DNA of 64,000 bases from the NCBI GenBank assembly GCA_036346405.1, contig CM070558.1:1922001-1986000 (forward strand), read 5' to 3'. This document shows, piece by piece, positions 56,340-64,000 of this stretch. The position numbers and the translations under genes were made by a program. Position 1 is the first letter of the stretch; each line of letters opens with the position of its first letter. The stretch is from Phyllostachys edulis (Eukaryota; Streptophyta; Magnoliopsida; Poales; Poaceae). The notes under the pieces are model-generated. The model was not told the origin of the DNA. It did not search any database and was given only the letters and a program-made list of their open reading frames with translations.

Positions 56340-59300
56340 CTTGATCTCTTCCGCAACGAAAGTGAATCACATTGTAAATCCAAGACCTGTCGCTACCAAT
56401 TAAGAGTAAAGTGGTAAGCTATATATATATTTAAATTTATAATTAGGAAATAATTATTTCGAGATTGACAAACCTTAGGATCCTTCTTCCTAGCTCTAAG
56501 GATTAGTGCATATGATAGCGACGTAGATTGCACATAACTCATCATCTTTTTGTCGGCCTTCGCAAAAATAGAATTACATATATAGGTATAGTCGATTCGA
56601 GACGTTATTATGAAGTATGATATAGGATTATTGTGTTGTAGCGTCAGCATCGAAAATCTATCTGTGTGTTAGTTGGGCGCTCTTTCCATCGATATTCCTT
56701 TGTTGGCAACATAATTGATGAACGACCTACATGATTTGAAAAAGTTATCCTCGGCCATTTCAAACTAATGAAGACTACAATAGAGTTATGTAAGGAGGAA
56801 ATGAGCATACCTCTCGAGTATTCCTCTTAGAGTGTCAAGTCGTGCTTGTTGCGGTTTAGAGAATCAAGGTATATCACATGGTTCCTCTTGGGTATAATAA
56901 CTAAAAGGATCCAATGGTACCTACTCATGTATGTCACTATAGTCATTAAACCTAAGTTCGTGGTTGCAGATAAAGTACAAATGAAATTTGTATAGCAAGT
57001 AGTGACACTTACCCCGGTTGTAGGGCACCACTATGTACTTCATGTTCCTCCAGAGAAGCAATGACCTCGTTATGTATTTCTCGGCGAAGGGCGAGTCTTC
57101 TTGGATGGTTTGCAATGATACCACGTGGGTCGAGGAAACCCACCGCTTCTTTCCATTCCGGACATTTTGCAAAGATGTATCTATACATAACCAATGAGTT
57201 GTGATATTTATCGGTATTAGATGAATGTAGAACTTGATTGTATGCACTACAAGTGTCCAACATCGTAGAAGCGAGACGCCGAGGCCAACGAGGTTGAATA
57301 GTTCAAATAAATCATTGAAGCCCACGAAGTACCTCGTCCCGCTGAAGAAATGCTTGTCCTCGATTCGACGGTGATTCCAAAGATCGCACCTTCTTTTGGT
57401 CTTCTCCAAGTACCGGTGCATGCAAAGCCCGACAAGCATATCCAAGCGTGCATTAATATCTGCGTCGAGCACAACGGTTTTCCGATGATGTATTTCCGGT
57501 ATTGCGGACTTTCGGTATCGCGGACTTCGAACTTCCGGACTTGGGAGGCGCTTAACGCTCGTTGATTTTGATTTGGCCTTAGCGATTGGCGGCGTCTTTT
57601 TGTGAGACAACTCGAACCGATACGTCGGCACGCTTTTGCTGTTCCTTCGGCGTCTTCTCCACGGGAATTGAAGAGGTGGCCTTCTGAGGCGAAACATGAG
57701 GTGGAGTCATCGAGGGTCCCGTTGGAGAGGAATGGTCGTGTCGGATCGCAACCTTCTTTGGGTCCAGGCGATGTTCTTCTTGGGCCACTGGATAAAAGAG
57801 AGGACGGCATCCCCCAGTGTTGTGATCTCTTCGTTCGGGCAAATCTTCAGCGGGACGGCTCGGAAATTGACATGTACCATATCCACCTAGACCCTAGCGT
57901 AACCATGCGCCAGCTGGGCACCGTGCTGCACTACCCCTTCCTCGTATGGATACACCATCCCCTGCGCATCCTCAATACAAAGGGACCCATCCATCCTCAC
58001 TTGGAGCTTACAGTATCGGCTCCTACAAAACGACACGCAATTAGCTAAGGCGCCCTATAGGTCTATCTTTGGTGCATTCCATAGATGTACGTTACCTTGA
58101 TGTCATCTATCGGTAATCGGACGTCGTCATGTTCACAATTATGCGTGGACGCGACGCCACTCCGACGCCGAGGAGGACCTGCCTCCGAATTAGTGGGGCG
58201 GCTTGCATCACTGGCTCATGAGTATATCCATTTGACTCGCAATGTTGCCATCTCTACTTGAAATTGGTTAGTAATCATCTGTACCAACCGGTTGTCGTGT
58301 TCGCCTTGGATCTCTTCCTAGTCCTATACGCAAGAGTCGTCCGCGAATCCATGACTCCAAGGCACGTTAACCCCAAGGCCTCGCGTGCGACCCGGTGCTC
58401 CTTGTTTCCCAAGGTCAGTAGATAGTATATCCTTCTCCTCGCTCGCATGGAAGGAGCCTTGGGAAGCTTGGGCATCAAGTCACGCCGCAAGAGGTCATCA
58501 CGTTATTATAGGCACTATGAAGTTATGGACTTATTAACAACTTAGTAGCTCGACATATTTACCACACGCTGGGACACTTCCGGTCCGCGGGTTTGTGAAG
58601 GAGATGCTGCCTCAAGACGAGACTTGTGCCCTCGCTTAACCGGCTTAGGGAACGCTGGTCCGTGACATCAGAAACGGGTTCTCCTTCTTCGCCGCCTATT
58701 CCTCAGATTTACCGCTGCACTAAAGTGGTGCCGAGTCCGTGCGGGTGAGTGTTTAGGTGTCCGAGAGCTTTGTGCGCCGTGACTTTGCTCCTTAAATTCG
58801 CCGACGTTTTCATAGCCACAAAGGTGTCCCATGCTTTCCCGTCAAGAATTTATATCGCAAGGGCGTCCTCCCGTGTTCACGATTTCGTGACAAGAATACT
58901 CTTGAAGGTCCTCCACGATTTACCCATTGTGAGCATCGCCGTGCCTGCCGCACGCGCGTGCACATGTGCTCGAATAGTGAACTTCTCTCGAAAGTTCTGT
59001 CCACAGAGCGCCTTTCGCTTCTTTCGTCAGGTCCTTCCACCTTAGTGTGGTGATGAGGACCCGTTCCCTTGCAAGTATCCCGCAGATGGTCCAGAATCTT
59101 GCCGCTGATCTCTTGGGACTCAGAGGGACCCCAAAGTCACTGACCTCTGTGATGACCAGTCGGCCCGTAGGCATTTTCGGTTGTCCTCTGCCATCTCGCT
59201 TCCGTGTCATTATCGTCGACGGTGACGGTGGCCTCGTCGGCGCCTCTTCCATCTCAAGGGGTCGGTGTTGGCGGCCTCGTCGGCACCTCTTCCATCTACG

Positions 59301-59440
59301 GCGTCGGTGACGGCGGCGAAGACGGCGCCTCGCCATCTCGCTTACTTGCTCTCGTGAAGAAGTACAAAGGTTGACTATAGAGATCAAGATGGCAAATGAA
59401 AAGTTGAATGAGCTCATATCGACTACTAACATTCCAAAGA
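56340..59440 (-). pseudogene. Second CACTA-4 gene: Transposase_24-like to Ulp1 protease
   Basis: Read on the minus strand. A start near 59337 (MARRRLRRRHRRRRWKRCRR, basic) leads to GRLVITEVSDFGVPLSPKRS and ILARERVLITTLRWKDLTKE (about 59180-58990), typical of the Transposase_24 N-terminal region. Next come SQGSFHASEEKDILS and RTRGLGVNV (about 58450-58370), a DUF8039-like block (GMVYPYEEGVVQHG-like, about 57950), and DINARLDMLVGLCMHRYLEK (about 57460). FVGFNDLFELFNLVGLGVSL follows near 57310, then VGFLDPRGIIANHPRRLALR (about 57150). The last clear block, at about 56920-56850, is YHWILLVIIPK ... VIYLDS, the Ulp1/C48 His and Asp region. Frameshifts and stops are frequent. It retains the Ulp1 part missing from CACTA-1 and cut in CACTA-2. 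Confidence 0.65.
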
Positions 59441-60660
59441 TAAATATGAAACAATTAATCTCGTGAAGAAGTACAGAGGTTGACTATAGAGATCAAGATG
59501 GCAAATGAAAAGTTAAATGAGCTCATACAGACTACTAACATTCCTAACACTCCTTAATCCACGAGCTTCTATTCTAACACTCCTTAATCCACCAGCTTCT
59601 CTTGTGATCTTTGTATAGATAGAAACTAGTGATACAAATCTTTGCCCGAGCCTACTTCATCGAGCTCGACACACTGGAGTGTACCATTTGCTTTGTGCCA
59701 TGGAGGATCGGCATGAAGCAAAGGTACACTCAAGTGTGTCAGGATCGACGAAGAAAATGCTAAGCAAAGGTTTAATGCTCTAGGGCTCACCGCCTCCCTG
59801 CTCCTATTCTAACACTCCTTAACCCACCAGTTTCTCTTGTGATCTTTGTATAGATAGAAACTAGTGATACAAATCTTTTGTTCGAGCCTATCTTTGCTCG
59901 AAGTTTCATTATCGAGCCCGACACACCGGAGTGTATCATCCGCTTCATGCCGTGGAGGATTGGCATGAAGGAAAGGTACACTCAAGTGTGTCAGATCGAC
60001 GAAGAAAATGCTAAGCAAAGGTTTAATGCTTCATGTACGTAAGACTAGCCTTTAATGAAGACATAGAACTAGAATCAAGTAAAATGATCGACGAAGGAAA
60101 TGCTAAGCAAAGGTTTAATCCCAACATAGAAACAAAATAGAATCAAGTAAAACTTTCTTTTTGGATTGTTGTAAAAAATGCGCTTTTAGCAAAATTTCAG
60201 AATTAATCCCAACAAAATTAATTAGCATTAAAGCATAATTCCTAAAGAATTTAACACTCCTTAATCCACCAAGCTTTCTAAGGAAATGCGAAGGAATCAC
60301 AGACGGTTCTTAATAAGAACCGTTTGGATTAAACACTCACCAATAAAAGGTCTAGAGATTAACGAAGGTACGACACTATTCCAACATATTGATTGATGAT
60401 ATTATGTGCTCTCGAAGGAGAGTAGCTAAAGAACAAGTCTTTGCCATCTCAATCCTATTGTCTATACTCTTTATGAAATGAATATGATAATATAAATTCC
60501 AACTATGAGCTCTAAACAATACTTTGCTTAACTGTCAAATGATCTCAACTGTTAACGAAAACAGATTAAACTTCCAGTCAAACAGAGGTTGACTATAGAG
60601 ATCAAGATGGCAAATGAAAAGTTGAATGAGCTCATACAGACTACTAGAAGAATCACAAAC
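59370..60660 (-). repeat. Repeat-rich, intron-like region of CACTA-4 second gene
   Basis: GTTGACTATAGAGATCAAGA plus ATGGCAAATGAAAAGTT recurs at about 59370, 59478 and 60588. A ~235-bp unit containing CTCCTTAATCCACCAGCTTC and TTTGTATAGATAGAAACTAG occurs at about 59575-59780 and 59810-60035. Each copy carries a hairpin (GGAGTGTACC ... GGTACACTC). A lone ACAGACGG hairpin lies at 60298-60328. No coding sequence recognised. Confidence 0.7.
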
Positions 60661-61187
60661 TAGTCAATACAACCGATCAATTTGCAATAGAACTATGAGC
60701 TCAACCGAAAGTAACCAATTAACAGTACAACATATTGACAGTAGCAAGTAATACAATAGAGCTCAAGTATGAACTAACTATCACATTCAATCTCAGTATA
60801 AGACAGAGTTCATCACAGAGCATGTCAACAAAGCCCACTAATCAATTTGCAACAGAACTATGAGCTCAACCGAAAGTAACCAATTAATAGTACATATTGA
60901 CAGTAGCAAGTAATACAATAGAGCTCAAGTATGAACTAATTATCACATTCAATCTCAGTATAAGACAGAGTTCATCACAGAGCATGTCAACAAAGCCCAC
61001 TGATCAATTTGCAACAGAACTATGAGCTCAACCGAAAGTAACCAATTAACATTAGATCATATTGACAAGAGTAAGTAATACACTAGAGCTCAAGTATGAA
61101 CTAACTATCACATTCAATCTCAAGATAAGATGAGTTCATCACAGAGCATGTCAACAAAGCCCACCGATCAATTTGCAACTAGCATCG

Positions 61188-61188
<1 letters not shown>
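60660..61188 (-). repeat. ~163-bp tandem repeat, about three copies
   Basis: GTAATACAATAGAGCTCAAG recurs at about 60748, 60910 and 61076, with CACAGAGCATGTCAACAAAG and CCGAAAGTAACCAATTAA in each unit. Non-coding. Confidence 0.85.

Positions 61189-61243
<55 letters not shown>
61189..61243. repeat. (AT)n microsatellite
   Basis: About 27 uninterrupted AT units. Tyr-Ile repeats in frames crossing it are artefacts. Confidence 0.97.
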
Positions 61244-61247
<4 letters not shown>

Positions 61248-61309
61248 AAGATCAATCGAATGTACCACAGAGGAGAAATACTCACAGAGAGGATGCCGCA
61301 CAAGAACTC

Positions 61310-61660
61310 ACGGTGCAAGGAGGAGGCCAGGGGAGGAGGCCGGCGCAGGAGGAGGAGGTGGGGAGGAGGTCGACACGGGAGGAGGACGGCGCGGGAGATG
61401 GTCGGTGCAGAGGGAGGAGGCTGACACGGGGAGGAGGACCGCGGCGTCGAGGTCGGAGGCACCAATGTCGAGGACGGCGGCACCGAGGTCGAAGGCAGCG
61501 ACGTCGGGGCTTACGGCCGGGGAGGTGAACGGGGGCGCCGAGGTCGGGCGTGGCGGCACCGAGGTCGAAGGCGCCGAGGTCGGGGGCGGCGGCGCAGAGG
61601 TCGGGGCGCCAATGTTAGGGGCGGCGCCGAGGTCGTAGTCGGCGTGAAGGCGAGCCCTAA
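61310..61660 (-). repeat. GC-rich degenerate repeat in CACTA-4 leader
   Basis: Units such as GCACCGAGGTCGAAGGC and GCGCCGAGGTCGGGGGC, about 18-21 bp, with GGAGGAGG stretches before them. Equivalent in position to the leader repeats at 3226-3445 and 18050-18215 but different in sequence. Arg/Gly-rich frames here are not genes. Confidence 0.65.
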
Positions 61661-61744
61661 ACCCTAGAGGAGGCGAACGAGCGCGCGAGAGTGTAAGGGG
61701 CGCGGGAGAGTAAGTGAGAAGTGAGAGGAAAACCCTAGCATTTC

Positions 61745-61885
61745 CCGCCTTATAAAAAGCATATCACAGACGGTTTGTAATTAGAACCGTCTGTGATAAT
61801 AATATCACAGACGGTTTGTAATGAGAACCGTTTGTGATATTACTATCACAGACGGTTGTATTCTAAAACCGTCTGTGATAGCCTG
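61745..61885 (-). promoter_or_regulatory. Internal hairpin array and TATA-like box of second CACTA-4 gene
   Basis: Three clean TCACAGACGGTT/AACCGTCTGTGA hairpins (61765-61883). On the minus strand TTTTTATAAGGCGGG follows (61761-61747), then CTAGGGTTTTCC. Same order as in CACTA-1 and the non-autonomous CACTA. I infer promoter function. Confidence 0.5.
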
Positions 61886-62189
61886 CGAAAACATGATGAC
61901 AATTTATGATATCCTGACAAAACATAGTGAACCTGGTGAGACATAAATATCCTGACAAAACATAGTGAACCTGGTGAGACAAGTATGATGACAATTATGA
62001 CAAGTCCATATGAATTCTAACCTAGTGACAAGTATGATGACAAGTTCATAACACATTTGACTTCAAAATTCCATATCTAATTCAACTCAACTCCAAATCA
62101 AGTGAAACCAATTTTGATACTCCACATTACAATGTACATCCACACATTGACATCAATATCAAATATGACAAGTGCATTGGAGTAAATTC
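61886..62189 (-). other. 3' UTR-like sequence of CACTA-4 transposase gene
   Basis: AT-rich with a short direct repeat (ATCCTGACAAAACATAGTGA at about 61911 and 61950) and repeated TGATGACAA phrases. Nothing coding. Confidence 0.5.
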
Positions 62190-64000
62190 TTAATTAAGAT
62201 ATAGGCCTTCGTGATGATCGACGCGCATATAGCTAGCTTCCTCACTGGGTTCTTCCTCGAGCCTAATGTCGTTTCCGAAAGGAGGCAACTCGTCAAATTG
62301 ATTGTATTCTTCCTCGTCCACTACATTCTCAACTCCGACAATCCTCCTTTTTCCATGAAGAACTACGTGGCGCTTCTTATTTGCCGGGTCGGTTACATAG
62401 AAGACTTGAACAACTTGGTTAGCCAGTACGAATGGTTCATCTTTGTATCCCGACGCTCGAGGTCCACGGTAGTGACACCGTACTTGTCGACCTTCACCTG
62501 TGGGAGATGGACCCAACGGCACCGAAATAGGGGATCTTGAAAAGCACGTAGTCGAGCTCCCATATCTCCTCTATTTGCCCATAGTAGGAGCTCCTCATCC
62601 CATCGATCTTGAATGCATCTATGCGACACCGCTGTTCGGGATCAGGCTCTTCCTATCCCGAAGTGCAGCCAGATAAAATGTGTACCCATTTATGTCGTAT
62701 CCTTGCCATGCGACAATTGTAAATTGTGGCCCTCGTACAACCATAGCAGCAGATCATCACTTGATGACCTCCTAGTGATTCGCACCTTTAACCATTCGTT
62801 GAACCGACGGTTGTGTTCTCTCGTGATCCAAACCTCCGACCGTCTCGATTCTGGCGCACCATGTCTTTGTGCTCGCTCGCTGTACAGGACACTTGGGTCA
62901 TGTGTTGCAAGACCATGAAATGGGCTTGAGCGACGTATCCAGATCGGGAGTTATTGATTTCCTTCCGATGGTCCCGATACCATCCGGTCTCCCCTCATGG
63001 CGAGATAGAGGCACACCTATCGGTTCCACTCGAGCCATGTAGTCGACGCAGAACTCAATGACCTCTTCGGTTGCATAACCTTCGATGGTGCCGCCTCCTA
63101 CGAGATCGATTCCAGACGAGGACTTGAGAATTCCCATGTACCTCTCGAACGGGTACATATGACGAAGAACACAGGTCAAGATATCTTTATCTCTCTCACA
63201 AGGTGAACAATGAGATGGACCATGATATCGAAAAATGACGGAGGGAAATACATCTCAAGATGACATAGAGTGGTCACCACCTCGGCTTGCAGAGCATCTA
63301 GTCCTTGGGGATCAATGATCTTCTGAGCAATTGAGTTGAAAAATAACCTGACCTCAAGATTGCCACTCGGACCTTGTTCGCAAGATACTTCTAATTGCAA
63401 TAGGAAGCATTTGTGTCATCAGCACATGACAATCATGAGACTTCATACCAATTAATTTCAAATCTTGCATAGAAACAAGGTTCTTAATGTTAGCGGAGTA
63501 ACCAGATGGGACTTTCACTCCATGCAAGCTCTGGCACAGTTCATTTCTCTCGGCTTTGGATAGAGTGTAGCAAGCTGGGGGAAGGTACGTTCGTCCTATA
63601 TCGGTCTCTTCCGGTGCTAACTCAGTCCTTATGTTCATATCAACCAAGTCATGCCGTGCGTTAACACCATCCTTTGTTTTGCCACTAATGTTCAGCAAGA
63701 GACCAATCAAGCTATCACATACATTCTTCTCTACGTGCATGACGTCGATGCAGTGGCGAACTTCTAAGTGCTTCCAATAAGGCAAGTCCCAAAAAATTGA
63801 CCGCTTCTTCCAGATGTTCTTCTCACGGGTTCTTAATTTACGTCCCTTCCCAAGCACAACATCGATATCCTTAACCATATCATAGACCTCTTTCCTCTAA
63901 AAGCCCTTGAGCTGAATCGTTCTCCTTATTTCCGTCGAATTGTTTTTTCATCTTGCGGTATGGGTGACTCTCGAAGGAACCTACGGTGACGATATACACG
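62190..64000 (-). pseudogene. TNP2-like CACTA transposase (CACTA-4), decayed; N-terminus outside window
   Basis: Minus strand, stop at 62190. Blocks from upstream down: KNIWKKRSIFWDLPYWKHLE (about 63815-63760), HVEKNVCDSLIGLLLNISGK, NELCQSLHGVKVPSGYSANI, SHDCHVLMTQMLPIAIRSIL, YPFERYMGILKS (about 63155), WVHLPQVKVDKYGVTTVDLE (about 62510) and RIVGVENVVDEEEYNQFDEL near the end. Frameshifts near 63370, 63180, 62900 and 62450 and stops break the frame. It is closer to the CACTA-2 transposase than to CACTA-1 or CACTA-3. Non-functional as read. Confidence 0.88.

Larger units (their letters stand above)
55680..64000 (-). mobile_element. CACTA-4: minus-strand CACTA nested in CACTA-3
   Basis: On the minus strand it has a transposase gene (64000-62190, 5' end outside), a 3' UTR (62190-61890), an internal hairpin array with TATA-like box (61885-61750), a GC-rich leader, long repeat-rich intron-like sequence (61240-59450), a second gene (about 59440-56340) and terminal hairpins (56025-55690). 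Its end at 55680 is plausibly the degenerate CACTCATAACAGAT, fused to CACTA-3 coding sequence. The transposase is closest to that of CACTA-2. Confidence 0.82.

Noticed and set aside
61130..61640. Overlapping open frames with Tyr-Ile, Gly-Arg or Pro-rich repeats
   Set aside because: They arise from the AT microsatellite and the GC-rich tandem repeat in the CACTA-4 leader.

Overview
This window looks like heterochromatin-rich nuclear DNA of a grass (Poaceae). It holds one ordinary host gene, a papain-type cysteine protease at about 39.5-40.7 kb, in roughly 62 kb of nested transposable elements. The grass assignment rests on the TE content: CACTA elements whose subterminal hairpins carry TCACAGACGGTT, Ty3/gypsy LTRs starting TGTAACA, a copia-type LTR starting TGTTGGAAATATGCCCTA, a TRIM and a Stowaway MITE. 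The short-intron protease gene with a GC-rich coding region also fits. I cannot name the species. There is a 100-N assembly gap at 17701-17800.

Layout. 1-6068: 3' part of a plus-strand CACTA element (CACTA-1), with a decayed TNP2-type transposase gene followed by a decayed second gene (Transposase_24/DUF8039-like). It sits in the LTR of a minus-strand gypsy element (6069-11559; internal remnant to 13471). 13472-about 21275: CACTA-2, with a nearly continuous transposase frame and a second gene ending in a Ulp1-protease-like domain. That domain is cut by a Mutator-like element (MULE, about 21276-29400). The MULE carries a TRIM (22681-27156), and the TRIM's 3' LTR carries a non-autonomous CACTA (23319-27090) containing a 0.7-kb hairpin. 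28415-29381: a small GRF-zinc-finger gene with a triplicated exon-intron module. 31625-36673: a gypsy solo LTR (target duplication ATTTA) containing a copia-like element with two 1.55-kb LTRs and no coding capacity. 36.7-41.5 kb: the cysteine protease gene, flanked by MITEs, a recent 223-bp tandem duplication upstream and a 318-bp mini-CACTA downstream. 41.8-47.5 kb: a 0.5-kb tandem duplication whose second copy holds a rearranged copia element. 47.5-49.6 kb: a possible SMXL-like gene fragment and a long-TIR element with a possible captured LRR piece. 49.6-51.7 kb: another gypsy LTR fragment. 51676-55679: CACTA-3. 55680-64000: minus-strand CACTA-4, inserted in the CACTA-3 transposase gene and running off the window.

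How it fits together. The CACTA elements share a two-gene plan: a transposase, then a second gene with its own array of TCACAGACGGTT hairpins, a TATA-like box and a GC-rich leader. The array resembles the terminal subterminal repeats, so the transposition machinery could also act on the internal promoter. Several CACTA copies share the same frameshifts and stops, which suggests they spread in trans after inactivation. Most nonsense codons in CACTA-2, the MULE and the copia element are explained by C-to-T (or G-to-A) changes, the pattern expected from decay of methylated DNA.
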